Assembly: GCF_900109565.1 (NCBI RefSeq)
Contig: NZ_FNZZ01000002.1
Coordinates: 310,001-374,000, forward strand
Direction of reading: 5' to 3'
Source of the DNA: Sphingomonas palmae
GTDB lineage: Bacteria > Pseudomonadota > Alphaproteobacteria > Sphingomonadales > Sphingomonadaceae
DNA: 64,000 nt
Shown piece after piece: positions 18,426-28,972 of the stretch; position 1 is the stretch's first letter; each line of letters starts with the position of its first letter. The notes beneath the pieces are model-generated. The model was not told the origin of the DNA. It ran no database searches and was given only the letters and a program-made list of their open reading frames with translations. The position numbers and the translations under genes were made by a program.

Positions 18426-19094
18426 ATGTTCCGCGCGCTGCTGCTCTCGCTCGGCCAACTCGGCGACCCTGCGATCCGGCGCGTGCTGGCCAAGTCGCTG
18501 GCGCTGACGCTCGCGATCTTCGCGGCGCTCGGCGCGGCGATCTGGTGGGGGCTCGACGCGGCGCTGGCGGAATGGCGCTATCACGGGGCGCTCGCGGGTG
18601 CGGCGGCGAGCGTCGCGACGCTGCTGGCGCTGTGGCTGCTGTTCCGCGCCGTCGCGGTGCTGGTCGTAGGCGTGTTCGCCGACGACGTCGTCGCCGCGGT
18701 CGAGCGCAAGCATTATCCCGAAGCATTGGCGAGCGCTCGTGCAGTCCCGCTTCATCGCTCCATGCAGATGGGTCTGGGCTCCGCGGTGCGGTTCCTCCTC
18801 GTCAACCTCCTCATGACGCCGGTGTACCTTGCGCTGCTGGTCACTGGCGTTGGCACCGCGGCCGCGTTCTTCGTGGTCAACGCGTGGCTGCTCGGACGCG
18901 ACCTGTCGGACATGGTGGCGAGCCGGCATCTGTCGCGTGCGGCGGTGCGCGACTGGCGCAAGGCGAATGCGGCCAAACGCTTCGTGCTGGGGCTTGCGGG
19001 CACGGGGTTGTTCGTGGTTCCGGTGGTCAATCTGCTTGCCCCCGTGCTCGGCGCGGCGATGGCGACCCATCTGTTCCACAGGACGCGACCATGA
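18426..19094 (+). CDS. EI24-domain integral membrane protein (CysZ-like)
   Basis: 222 residues with four or more transmembrane segments (about 20-42, 55-90, 128-165, 190-212). The family is EI24/CysZ; CysZ of E. coli takes up sulfate, but many alphaproteobacterial members are uncharacterised and no cys gene is nearby. I take the ATG reading MFRALLLSLGQL, where family similarity begins; the open frame extends 12 codons further up. The stop overlaps the next gene by 4 bases (ATGA). Confidence 0.82.
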   Translation: MFRALLLSLGQLGDPAIRRVLAKSLALTLAIFAALGAAIWWGLDAALAEWRYHGALAGAAASVATLLALWLLFRAVAVLVVGVFADDVVAAVERKHYPEALASARAVPLHRSMQMGLGSAVRFLLVNLLMTPVYLALLVTGVGTAAAFFVVNAWLLGRDLSDMVASRHLSRAAVRDWRKANAAKRFVLGLAGTGLFVVPVVNLLAPVLGAAMATHLFHRTRP

Positions 19095-19447
19095 TCCGCC
19101 GCTTGCTCCCGCTCGCTCCCTTCGCCGCCCTCGCCGCCTGCGGACCGACCGGCGTCACACCGCCACCCGCGCTCAGCAGCGCGCCGTCGCAGGCCAATCT
19201 GCCGGTGATGGGACAGGACGCCGCCGGGCTCGTCCGACTTTTCGGCGATCCCGACGCCGACGTACGCGAAGGCACCGCGCGCAAGCTCCAGTTCGAGAGC
19301 GCGATCTGCGTCCTCGACGCCTACCTCTACCCAAAAGGCAGCGGCGACCCGCGCGTCACCTGGGTCGACGCGCGCCAGCGCGACGGCAGCCCGATCGACC
19401 GCGCCAGCTGCATCGCGGCGCTGTCGAGACGCGAGGGCGGCAAGTAA
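19091..19447 (+). CDS. Small lipoprotein, hypothetical
   Basis: 118 residues with a lipoprotein signal peptide and lipobox LAAC (about 14-17). The mature part has VMGQDAAGLVRLFGDPDADVREGTARKLQFESAICVLDAYLYPKG, a type seen in small uncharacterised sphingomonad lipoproteins next to EI24 genes; one disulfide between the two later cysteines is possible. Coupled to the EI24 gene by ATGA overlap. The last 18 bases of the gene, including the TAA, are nearly repeated 25 bases further on (see repeat entry). Confidence 0.75.
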   Translation: MIRRLLPLAPFAALAACGPTGVTPPPALSSAPSQANLPVMGQDAAGLVRLFGDPDADVREGTARKLQFESAICVLDAYLYPKGSGDPRVTWVDARQRDGSPIDRASCIAALSRREGGK

Positions 19448-19472
19448 TCGCACCCGCGAGGACGGCAAGTAA
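19430..19472 (+). repeat. Near-perfect 18-bp direct repeat of the lipoprotein gene 3' end
   Basis: The sequence cgcgagggcggcaagtaa (19430-19447, containing the stop codon) recurs as cgcgaggacggcaagtaa at 19455-19472, one mismatch, period 25. The second copy lies in the untranslated gap before the ABC transporter gene. It looks like a short local duplication of the gene end. Confidence 0.8.
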
Positions 19473-19530
19473 CGCTTCCGGGCCACGCAACGCCGCGCTA
19501 CCACGACCGGCGAACGACGGGGGCGATGGC

Positions 19531-20448
19531 GTGGCAGGGGATTGGGCGGTCACCGCCGAGGGATTGGTCAAGCGCTTCGGCGAGCGCCGCGTCGTCGACG
19601 GCGTCGATCTGGCGGTTCCGGCGGGTGCGATCTACGGCGTGCTCGGCCCCAATGGCGCGGGCAAGACCACGACGCTCCGGATGCTGCTCGGCATCATCGA
19701 ACCCGACGAGGGCGAGCGCACGCTGCTCGGCCGCGCGCAGCCGCAGGACGCGAGCGATCACGTCGGCTATTTGCCCGAGGAGCGCGGGCTCTACCCGGCG
19801 ATGAAGGCGCGCGAGGCGATCGCGTTCATGGGCGCATTGCGCGGGCTCGACTGGCGCCTAGGGCGCACGCGCGCCAGCGAGATGCTGGAGGCCGCCGGGC
19901 TCGGCCATGCCGCCGACGAGAAGATCCGCAAGCTGTCGAAGGGCATGGCGCAGCTCGTCCAGCTGCTCGGCTCCGTCGTCCACCAGCCCGACGTGCTCGT
20001 GCTCGACGAACCCTTCTCCGGGCTCGATCCCGTCAACCAGGAGCGGCTGGAGCGCCTGATCGTCGCCGAGCGCGATCGCGGCGCGACGATCCTGTTCTCG
20101 ACCCACATCATGTCGCACGCGCAGCGCCTGTGCGACCGGCTCGCGGTGATCGCGGGTGGCAAGCGCCGCTTCGAGGGCACGGTCGAGGACGCACGCGCGC
20201 TGCTGCCGCAGCAGGTCCATTATGTGCCCAATCATCCCGGCGCCGACATCGCTGCCACGCTCCCCGACGACGCGACCCGCGACGGCGAGGGCTGGCGCTT
20301 CACGCTGCCCCCGGACGGAATAGAGCGCACCTTGAAGCAGCTGATCGACGCCGGTCACGGCATCTCAGGGCTGTCGATCGAGCGGCCTGCCCTGCACGAG
20401 GCCTTCGTCCACATCGTCGGCGCGCAGGCCGTGGAGACCGCACGATGA
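19531..20448 (+). CDS. ABC transporter ATP-binding protein (NatA-like)
   Basis: 305 residues from a GTG preceded by a GGGGG purine run; the frame is open far upstream but there it overlaps other genes. Walker A GPNGAGKTT, signature LSKGMAQ (variant of LSGGQ), Walker B VLVLDEPFSGLD and H-loop STHIMSH are present, followed by a C-terminal DUF4162-like extension (about 220-300) typical of NatA-type exporters. It energises the permease encoded immediately downstream (ATGA overlap). The substrate is unknown; relatives include Na+ and drug exporters. Confidence 0.92.
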   Translation: MAGDWAVTAEGLVKRFGERRVVDGVDLAVPAGAIYGVLGPNGAGKTTTLRMLLGIIEPDEGERTLLGRAQPQDASDHVGYLPEERGLYPAMKAREAIAFMGALRGLDWRLGRTRASEMLEAAGLGHAADEKIRKLSKGMAQLVQLLGSVVHQPDVLVLDEPFSGLDPVNQERLERLIVAERDRGATILFSTHIMSHAQRLCDRLAVIAGGKRRFEGTVEDARALLPQQVHYVPNHPGADIAATLPDDATRDGEGWRFTLPPDGIERTLKQLIDAGHGISGLSIERPALHEAFVHIVGAQAVETAR

Positions 20449-21662
20449 CTCGCTTCCAACGCCAGCTCCGCCAGACGCTGACGATCGCGCGACGCGACTT
20501 CATCGCGACCGTATTCACGCCGATCTTCCTGCTGTTCCTGTTCGCGCCGCTGATCATGAGTTCGTTCGGTGCGATCGGCGGGCTGGGCGCCGCGAACGCG
20601 GCCGATGGTTCGTCCGACAAGCAGCGCATGGTGCTCGTCATGCCGCTCGACGAGGCACGGCTGGTGCGCGCGGCGGACGAGCAGTTACGCGCCACCTTTC
20701 CTCGCGACGCGCGCCCCCCTGCGATCGTTGTCGTCGCCGATCCGGTTGACCCGCGCGGGCAGCTGCAACGGCGCGACTTCGACGTGTCCGCGGTGATGCA
20801 GGGGCCGCTCGACCGCCCCGCGATCTTTTACGCCGCGGGCAATCGCCGCGACGCGCGCTACCTCGCCGCCGTCGCCGACGTGGCGCTGCGCCGCCACGCG
20901 ACCGGCGAGGCGCGGTTGTCGACCCCCGTGATCGAGCGAGTCAGCGTCTCTACCCCGTCGCAGGGCGGACAGAAGACCGCCGCGTTCTTCGCCGTGTTCG
21001 GCATCTTCTTCCTGACGCTGTTCCTGTCGGGGCAGGTCGTCGGCACGATGGCGGAGGAGCGCAACAACAAGGTGATCGAGGTGCTCGCCGCCGCGGTGCC
21101 GCTTGAATCGGTGTTCCTCGGCAAGCTGCTCGGCATGTTCGGTGTCGCGGTGCTGTTCGTCGCCTTCTGGGGCACGATCATCACCCAGGTGGGGCAGTTC
21201 CTCCCGGCCGATCTCGCTTCGCAGGCGGCACAGCTCGTGCCGGCGGTAGGGCTCGGCTGGTTCGCGCTGCTGTTCGTCGCCTATTTTACCACCGCCTATC
21301 TGCTGCTCGGCGCGGTGTTTTTGGGCGTTGGCGCTCAGGCATCGACGATGCGCGAGATTCAGATGCTCTCGCTGCCGATCACCGTCGTACAGGTTGGCAT
21401 GTTCGCGCTCTCCAGCGCCGCCGCGTCGCGCCCGGGGACGTGGATCGCGACGCTGGCCGAGTTGTTCCCGCTCTCCTCTCCCTTCGCAATGGCGGGGCAT
21501 GCCGCCAACCGACCCGAGCTGTGGCCGCACGCCGCGGCGCTCGCGTGGCAGCTCATGTGGGTGTCGATCTTCATCACCGTGGGCGCGCGGCTGTTCCGGC
21601 GCGGGGTGCTCCAGTCCGCCAGCAGCAAGCCGGCGTGGAAACGGCTTTTCGCGCGCGGCTGA
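20445..21662 (+). CDS. ABC-2 type transporter permease (NatB-like)
   Basis: 405 residues. One transmembrane helix near the N-terminus (about 24-45), a periplasmic domain of about 130 residues, then five or six helices from about 175 on, including the conserved EERNNKVIEVLAAAVPLESVFLGKLLG segment of ABC-2 permeases of the NatB type. Partner of the preceding ATPase, coupled by a 4-base overlap. Substrate unknown. Ends just before the cytochrome P450 gene. Confidence 0.92.
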   Translation: MTRFQRQLRQTLTIARRDFIATVFTPIFLLFLFAPLIMSSFGAIGGLGAANAADGSSDKQRMVLVMPLDEARLVRAADEQLRATFPRDARPPAIVVVADPVDPRGQLQRRDFDVSAVMQGPLDRPAIFYAAGNRRDARYLAAVADVALRRHATGEARLSTPVIERVSVSTPSQGGQKTAAFFAVFGIFFLTLFLSGQVVGTMAEERNNKVIEVLAAAVPLESVFLGKLLGMFGVAVLFVAFWGTIITQVGQFLPADLASQAAQLVPAVGLGWFALLFVAYFTTAYLLLGAVFLGVGAQASTMREIQMLSLPITVVQVGMFALSSAAASRPGTWIATLAELFPLSSPFAMAGHAANRPELWPHAAALAWQLMWVSIFITVGARLFRRGVLQSASSKPAWKRLFARG

Positions 21663-21674
21663 TCGCAACACTGT

Positions 21675-21688
21675 TGACAGCAATGTCA
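21675..21688. promoter_or_regulatory. Palindrome at a -35-like box upstream of the P450 gene
   Basis: Inverted repeat tgaca-gcaa-tgtca. The left arm overlaps a consensus -35 hexamer (ttgaca at 21674-21679) in the 63-base gap before the P450 gene. No convincing -10 is visible 16-18 bases further. A repressor operator is possible, for example of the TetR type, but no such regulator is adjacent. Confidence 0.35.
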
Positions 21689-21725
21689 GTTAGGTTTCTT
21701 CTCGCAACCAAATAGGAGAGAGAAG

Positions 21726-22964
21726 ATGGCGACGCTTGCGCGAGACGCTGCCCCCGCGGTCGACCCGTTCGACGTCAGCCGGCCTGAGCTCTACCGTGAC
21801 GATACTTGGGCTGAGCCGTTCCGCCGCCTGCGCGCCGAGGCGCCGGTCCACAAGGTCGAGCATTCCGAGTTCGGGCCCTATTGGTCGGTGTCGACCTACA
21901 AGCCGATCGTCGAGGTCGAATCGCTCCCCGACCTCTATTCGTCCGAAATCGGCGGCTTCACCATCGCGCCGTTCGCACCCGAGGGCAGCGAGGTGCGCAT
22001 GCCGATGTTCATCGGCCGCGATCGTCCCGTCCACACCGGACAGCGCCGCACCGTCGCCCCCGCCTTCACGCCGAGCGAGATGGTGCGGATGACCGCCGAC
22101 ATCCGCCGCCGCACCGCCGAGATCCTCGACGCACTCCCCTATGGCGAGACGTTCGACTGGGTTGACCGCGTCTCGATCGAACTGACGACGCAGATGCTCG
22201 CGATCCTGTTCGACTTCCCCTGGGCCGATCGGCGCAAGCTGACCGAATGGTCCGACTGGGCGGGCGATATCGAGATCATCAAGAACGATGCGTTGCGCGA
22301 GCAGCGGCTGGCCAAGATCTACGAGATGGGCGCCTATTTCCAGGGCCTGTGGAACGCCAAGCTCAATGCGGAGCCTACCCCCGACCTGATCAGCATGATG
22401 ATCCACTCGGACGCGATGAGCCACATGGACGCGCACGAGTTCATGGGAAACCTGATCCTGCTGATCGTCGGCGGCAACGACACCACGCGCAACACGATGA
22501 GCGGCCTCGTCTACGCGCTCGACCAATTTCCCGGCCAGCGCGCAAAACTCGAGGCGGACACCGGCCTGATCGCCAACACCACCAGCGAGATCATCCGCTG
22601 GCAGACCCCGCTCGCGCACATGGCGCGCACGGCGACCGGCGACACCGAACTCGCCGGACAAAGAATCGCGGCCGGAGACAAGGTCGTCATGTGGTACATT
22701 TCCGCCAACCGCGACGAGAGCGTGTTCGGCGACAATGCCGACGACTTCCAGGTCGACCGCGCCAACGCGCGTCGTCACCTCGCCTTCGGCCACGGCATCC
22801 ACCGCTGCGTCGGCGCGCGGCTGGCCGAGCTGCAGGTGTCGATCCTGCTGGAGGAGATGGCGGCAAGGCGGATGCGCGTGAACGTCGTCGGCGAACCCGC
22901 GCGCGTCGCCGCCTGCTTCGTCCACGGCTACCGCGCGCTGCCGGTCGAACTGTCGCGCTATTGA
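21726..22964 (+). CDS. Cytochrome P450 (CYP153-like)
   Basis: Haem monooxygenase of 412 residues; soluble bacterial type that needs a ferredoxin and reductase, none of which is adjacent. The I-helix motif GGNDTTRN, the ExxR helix (SEIIR) and the haem loop FGHGIHRCVG with Cys 361 as iron ligand are intact. Segments such as LFDFPWADRRKLTEWSDWA and HRCVGARLAELQ resemble CYP153 alkane/terminal hydroxylases and related sphingomonad P450s, but the substrate cannot be decided. Ribosome-binding site AGGAGAGAGAAG lies just before the ATG. Confidence 0.92.
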   Translation: MATLARDAAPAVDPFDVSRPELYRDDTWAEPFRRLRAEAPVHKVEHSEFGPYWSVSTYKPIVEVESLPDLYSSEIGGFTIAPFAPEGSEVRMPMFIGRDRPVHTGQRRTVAPAFTPSEMVRMTADIRRRTAEILDALPYGETFDWVDRVSIELTTQMLAILFDFPWADRRKLTEWSDWAGDIEIIKNDALREQRLAKIYEMGAYFQGLWNAKLNAEPTPDLISMMIHSDAMSHMDAHEFMGNLILLIVGGNDTTRNTMSGLVYALDQFPGQRAKLEADTGLIANTTSEIIRWQTPLAHMARTATGDTELAGQRIAAGDKVVMWYISANRDESVFGDNADDFQVDRANARRHLAFGHGIHRCVGARLAELQVSILLEEMAARRMRVNVVGEPARVAACFVHGYRALPVELSRY

Positions 22965-23022
22965 GGACTTGAGCCCCCGCCGTTTGCGGCTAGCATCGCT
23001 GCCGACAAGCGGGGGCTTCGAC

Positions 23023-24105
23023 ATGGTTGGTGAGATGGCAGCGGACGTGATGACCGGCGGCGTGATCGCGCACGCGGTCGAGCCGCGCGCAGGCGGGCAC
23101 GTGGCGGCGGGTGAGTTCGAGCACGGCCTATGCCTCAACTGCGGCACCGCGCTGATCGACGCACACTGCCATCGCTGCGGACAGGCCGGCCACGTCCACC
23201 GCACCGCCGGCGCCTTCTTTCACGACATACTCCACGGCGTGTTCCACTTCGAGGGCAAGGCGTGGCGCACGCTGCCGATGCTCGTGCTTCACCCCGGCGC
23301 ACTGACGCGCCGCTACGTCGCGGGCGAGCGCGCGCGCTTCGTCTCGCCGATCGCGCTGTTCCTGTTCTCGGTCTTCCTGCTGTTCGCGATCCTGGCGCAG
23401 CTGCCGATGTTCCACCTCGGCGACAGCGCTTTGCTCAAACCAGGCGCGGGGCTGAGCGAGGTGCAGGGTCGCGTCACCGCCGAGCAGCAGGCCACGCGCG
23501 AGGAGCTGGTCGGTTTGCGTTCCGCGCTCGACACCATCAAGCGCACACCGGGCAGCAACCCCGCCACTGTTGCGCACATGGAACGCCAGATCGTGGAAGC
23601 GCAGGACAAACTCTCCGGACTCCAGACCGCGCAGCGTGTGCTTCCGCGCGAAACGACGCATGTCGGCGACAAAAGCGACTGGTTCGGCGCGATGGTCGAA
23701 CACGCCAAGGAGAACCCGAAGCTGCTGCTCTACAAGCTGAAGAGCAGCGGCTACAAATACAGCTGGGCGCTGATCCCCCTGTCGCTCCCCTTCCTGTGGC
23801 TGCTATTCCCGTTCAGCCGGCGCTTCGGCTTCTACGATCACGCGGTGTTCGCGACCTACTCGCTCACATTCATGTCGCTGCTGACGATCGTGACCGCACT
23901 GTTGATAACGGCGGGTGCATCGTCGTCGGTGGTGATCGTCGCGCTCGCCGCCGCAATGGTACACATCTACAAGCAACTGAAAGGTGCCTATTCGCTCAGC
24001 CGCGGCGGCGCGCTGGTGCGGACGCTGGTTCTGGCAACCTTCATCTGCTGGGCGATCGTGCCGTTGTTCCTGACCGGTCTGCTCTACCTCGGGCTCGCCG
24101 ACTGA
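23023..24105 (+). CDS. DUF3667 zinc-ribbon membrane protein
   Basis: 360 residues of unknown function. N-terminal zinc ribbon CLNCG...CHRCG (about 37-55), the DUF3667-typical FFHDILHGVFHFEGKAWRTLPMLVLHPG segment and RYVAGERARFVSPIALFLF, one transmembrane helix at about 105-125, a soluble alpha-helical part (about 130-230, partly coiled-coil-like) and three further helices at the C-terminus. I use the ATG with GGGGG upstream; the frame extends 18 codons further without similarity. Separate from the P450 gene by 58 bases. Confidence 0.85.
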   Translation: MVGEMAADVMTGGVIAHAVEPRAGGHVAAGEFEHGLCLNCGTALIDAHCHRCGQAGHVHRTAGAFFHDILHGVFHFEGKAWRTLPMLVLHPGALTRRYVAGERARFVSPIALFLFSVFLLFAILAQLPMFHLGDSALLKPGAGLSEVQGRVTAEQQATREELVGLRSALDTIKRTPGSNPATVAHMERQIVEAQDKLSGLQTAQRVLPRETTHVGDKSDWFGAMVEHAKENPKLLLYKLKSSGYKYSWALIPLSLPFLWLLFPFSRRFGFYDHAVFATYSLTFMSLLTIVTALLITAGASSSVVIVALAAAMVHIYKQLKGAYSLSRGGALVRTLVLATFICWAIVPLFLTGLLYLGLAD

Positions 24106-24180
24106 TCGCGCAACCTGTGGCGGGTGTTTGCGTTACGGAACCCACCGACGATGCACCATTCACCCAGGGAGAATTGTACC

Positions 24181-24492
24181 ATGCGTAAATTCCTGCTCAC
24201 GCTAGCGGCCGCCGGGCTCGCGGTGCCGACTGCCGCCGTCGTCGCACCGACGCACAAGGCCGAGGCGCGCGAATATCATGGCAAGAGCTACAAGCACCGC
24301 CGCTACCGCGGCGCGCGTCGCTGCCGCTACTCGAGCGGTACGACCGGCCTGATCGCGGGCGGCGTCGGCGGCGCGGTACTCGGCAACGCCGTCGGCGGCG
24401 GTCTGCTCGGCACCGTCGCCGGTGGCGCGGCAGGTGCGCTCGGCGGCCGCGCGATCGACCGCACGATCACCGCGAAGAAGCGCTGCCGCTGA
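24181..24492 (+). CDS. Glycine-zipper 2TM-domain secreted protein
   Basis: 103 residues with a signal peptide (MRKFLLTLAAAGLAVPTAAVVAP), a basic Tyr/Arg/His/Lys-rich stretch, and a glycine-zipper domain (GLIAGGVGGAVLGNAVGGGLLGTVAGGAAGALGG, about 56-90), as in the 17-kDa rickettsial antigen family and SlyB-like outer-membrane-associated proteins. Probably envelope-located; function unknown. Start is the ATG after GGGAGAAT. A hairpin terminator follows the stop codon. Confidence 0.82.
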   Translation: MRKFLLTLAAAGLAVPTAAVVAPTHKAEAREYHGKSYKHRRYRGARRCRYSSGTTGLIAGGVGGAVLGNAVGGGLLGTVAGGAAGALGGRAIDRTITAKKRCR

Positions 24493-24500
24493 CGTCATGC

Positions 24501-24526
24501 TCCTCCCGCTCACATAGGCGGGAGGA
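24501..24526 (+). terminator. Hairpin terminator after the glycine-zipper gene
   Basis: Perfect 9-bp stem tcctcccgc / gcgggagga with an 8-base loop, 9 bases after the stop codon. The T-run that follows is short (attt), so termination may be moderate. Confidence 0.6.
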
Positions 24527-24850
24527 CGCCATTTGGTCGATCAGTCGCGATCGCCTACGTTTGCGCTGTTCAACGCCCGCTGTAGCGCTGCCGCGATCGG
24601 CGGCATTCTCTCAGCCTCTACTCCATCAGCGTTGTGAAGTTTGCGGCCCTTCGCGGCCGAGGATTGGTCGCTCACCAGGCTTAGGATCTCTGCGCGATCT
24701 GCGCAGCGACGGCTTTTCGGCTCTTCTTTCAGGCCACCCGCATCTCGGGCGAATCTACCGATGATGACAGGTTCAGCCTGCTTTCCACCGTCCTTCGATC
24801 GGGCTGATCATGACCGGTCGGGCGTGTACCTGGACGGAACGAACCAAACG
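24527..24850. other. Intergenic stretch with no recognisable gene
   Basis: About 320 bases between the glycine-zipper terminator and the ftsH terminator. No reading frame on either strand has a credible start with similarity, codon use or ribosome-binding site. The base composition is slightly less GC-rich than in neighbouring genes. It contains small hairpins (gcggcccttcgcggccg-like at about 24642) but nothing I can name. It could be a decayed gene. Confidence 0.4.
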
Positions 24851-24882
24851 AAAAGGCCGCGGAAGGTGTCCCCTCCGCGGCC
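24851..24882 (-). terminator. Rho-independent terminator of ftsH
   Basis: Nine-base-pair stem ggccgcgga / tccgcggcc, followed on the minus strand by TTTTCGTTT. It lies 28 bases after the ftsH stop. It may also act weakly in the other direction (cctttgctgttt). Confidence 0.85.
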
Positions 24883-24909
24883 CTTTGCTGTTTCACGTAC
24901 GACGGCGTG

Positions 24910-26889
<1,980 letters not shown>

Positions 26890-26909
26890 TCGGGAGCCTT
26901 TCGTCCGCG

Positions 26910-26939
26910 AATATGTAGGCGCGCCGGGGTTAATGGCAA
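26910..26939 (-). promoter_or_regulatory. Possible sigma-70 promoter for ftsH
   Basis: On the minus strand TTGCCA and CATATT are spaced by 18 bases, in the short tilS-ftsH gap, about 20 bases before the ftsH ATG. A housekeeping promoter is plausible; no sigma-32 element was recognised. Confidence 0.35.
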
Positions 26940-26953
26940 TGGAACAAGACCGT

Positions 26954-27964
26954 TCACGATGATCGACGCGGCCGCGCCCGGACGAAGCGCCAGACCGGTC
27001 CGTCGCGCGGGTCGCGCAATGGCCGGCACAGCACCTCGCCCAGCGTCACCGTCGCGCCGCGGTCCAGCGCTGCAACGCCCCGCGCCACCGCCGATCCGCG
27101 AGGGTCACCGGCCGGATCGATCGTCAGCACACAGCGCGCGACCAGCCGACGCCGCAGATCGAACGGCAGTCCCGCCGCAGCCATGACGACTTCGCCGTCC
27201 GCCTCGGAGCACCGTTCTTCCCACATGCGCTGCGTCATCCAGTCGAGCGCTTCGTCCGCGTCCGCGAGCGCCGAGGCGCTTCGCGACCATGCCGCTGCAT
27301 TGATCCAGCCCGCGCCTGCCAGTGCCGCACGCACCCGCGCCCGGTCAAAACGCGCATCACGGTTGCTCGGATCGTCGACCGGCGTAATGCTGCACGCCGC
27401 CACGATCGCTGCCAGCTCGTCGCGCCGCCAGCCGAGCAGCGGCCGGATCACGTCTCCGTTCCCGGCCCGCACCCCGGCGAGCCCCGACAGCCCGGCACCG
27501 CGATTCAGGCGCATGGCGATCGTCTCGACCTGATCGTCGGCGTGGTGCGCGGTCGCAATCGCCGCCGCTCCGACCTCGCCCGCGTGCGCGCGCAGCAACG
27601 CGTAGCGCAGCGCCCGCGCCCGCGCCGACACGTTGCGCGTGCCAGCGGCGCGCGTCGGCAGCGCACCCGTCAACACCGCGTGCCGTACGCCGATGCCCGC
27701 GCACAGATCGGCGACCCACCGCGCCTCAACAGCCGCTTCCGCGCGCAGACCATGATCGACCGTCGCCGCGACGCAGCCGTCCCCGAGCACGCGGTGCGCC
27801 AGCAGCAGCAGCGCGACGCTGTCGGGTCCGCCCGATACCGCGACCAGCAGCGGCGCGTCCGGCGTGAACGTCCGCCCGAGATCGTCCGCGAAGCGCGCGA
27901 CCGCCGCGGGATCAATCGCGCGCGAACAGGTCAGCGCGAGGTTACTTGCACTTGGCGGTAACAC
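26954..27964 (-). CDS. tilS: tRNA(Ile)-lysidine synthetase
   Basis: Attaches lysine to C34 of tRNA-Ile(CAU), changing both codon and amino-acid identity; essential. PP-loop ATP pyrophosphatase with SGGPDS at about 44-49 and downstream HHADDQVET and the [14 protein letters not shown] motif (here [10 protein letters not shown]). 336 residues from a GTG that overlaps the upstream cpoB-like gene by 23 bases; the exact start is uncertain because the first 20 residues show little conservation. Shorter than E. coli TilS, with a reduced C-terminal tRNA-binding part, as is normal in Sphingomonadales. Confidence 0.93.
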   Translation of the reverse strand: MLPPSASNLALTCSRAIDPAAVARFADDLGRTFTPDAPLLVAVSGGPDSVALLLLAHRVLGDGCVAATVDHGLRAEAAVEARWVADLCAGIGVRHAVLTGALPTRAAGTRNVSARARALRYALLRAHAGEVGAAAIATAHHADDQVETIAMRLNRGAGLSGLAGVRAGNGDVIRPLLGWRRDELAAIVAACSITPVDDPSNRDARFDRARVRAALAGAGWINAAAWSRSASALADADEALDWMTQRMWEERCSEADGEVVMAAAGLPFDLRRRLVARCVLTIDPAGDPRGSAVARGVAALDRGATVTLGEVLCRPLRDPRDGPVWRFVRARPRRSS

Positions 27965-28901
27965 GCGCCTTAGCGATATCGGCCTTCATACTGGCGGAGA
28001 TCTTGTCGCCGTAAACGTCGGTCAGCTCGCCGTAGACCTTGCATGCGTCCGCGGGCTTGTTGAGCTTGGTCAGCGACTGTCCGAGATAATAGAGGCTATC
28101 GGGCGCGCGCTCGCCTTCGGGGAACTTCTTATAATTGTCGTAAAAAGCGATCGACGCCAGGCTCGGCTTGCCTTCGTCGAGGTAGCTGCGGCCGAGCAAA
28201 TTTTGCGCGTAGCTGGCGCGGCGGTGCTTGGGGTAGGTCGCGACCACCTGCTTCAGCTGCGCCTCGGCCTCGGGATACTTGCCCGCGGCGTACAGGCGGT
28301 AACCGTAGACGTAGGCGTCCTCGCCCGCGTCGCCGGTGCTGGGCTTCTCGATCCCGCTGGCAGCAGCCGCGCGCGCCGGGGCAGCGTCGTCGGGCGGGGT
28401 CAGCACGCCGCCGCCGCGCGCGACCGGCTTGCCGCTCGCCGCCTCTGCCGCCGCCGCGCGCGGGGCCGAGGGCACCGTCACCCCCGCCGCATCGACGTCG
28501 CGCGGCGCGCCGGCGCCCTGCCCCGCGAGCTTCGCGTCGGTCGCCTTCTTATAGGCGGCGAACTGATCCTCGATCTGGCGCAGGCGATATTGCGTCTGCT
28601 CGATCTGCCCCGTCATCGTCGCCATCTGCTGCTCCAGCGCGACGACGCGGTTGTTGAGGTCGGTAACCGGACTGGTCGCCGGAGTCCCCGCGGGCACCGC
28701 CGCGCTCGTTTCGGGCGAGATCTGCGGCTCGACCATCGCGGCATTGCCGTTCGGGAACACCTTGCGCTGCACCGCGCGCATCTCGCTCTCCAGCCGGCCG
28801 ACGCGTCCCTCGACGTTCGACTGCGCGGTCGCGGGCGCAATGCCTGCCACCAACATCATCGCGCCGACCGCGCTTCCCGTACCCAACCACAATCTGTTCA
28901 T
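27942..28901 (-). CDS. CpoB/YbgF-like tetratricopeptide protein
   Basis: Periplasmic protein that in E. coli links the Tol-Pal system with PBP1B during division. 319 residues from the ATG reading MNRLWLGTG, which has a GGGGGCG site upstream; signal peptide to about residue 27 (APATAQ). Then a coiled-coil region (about 30-125) with NNRVVALEQQMATMTGQIEQTQYRLRQIEDQFAAYK, a Pro/Ala-rich linker and three TPR repeats at the C-terminus (YVYGYRLYAAGKYPEAEAQLKQVVATYPKH...). tol/pal genes are not adjacent here. tilS follows with a 23-base overlap. Confidence 0.88.
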   Translation of the reverse strand: MNRLWLGTGSAVGAMMLVAGIAPATAQSNVEGRVGRLESEMRAVQRKVFPNGNAAMVEPQISPETSAAVPAGTPATSPVTDLNNRVVALEQQMATMTGQIEQTQYRLRQIEDQFAAYKKATDAKLAGQGAGAPRDVDAAGVTVPSAPRAAAAEAASGKPVARGGGVLTPPDDAAPARAAAASGIEKPSTGDAGEDAYVYGYRLYAAGKYPEAEAQLKQVVATYPKHRRASYAQNLLGRSYLDEGKPSLASIAFYDNYKKFPEGERAPDSLYYLGQSLTKLNKPADACKVYGELTDVYGDKISASMKADIAKARVTAKCK

Positions 28902-28972
28902 GCGTCGCCCCCGACCCTCGATCATCATGCGCCCCAACTCGCCCAACGCACCTGTCCCTTCGCTGAAGCAGC

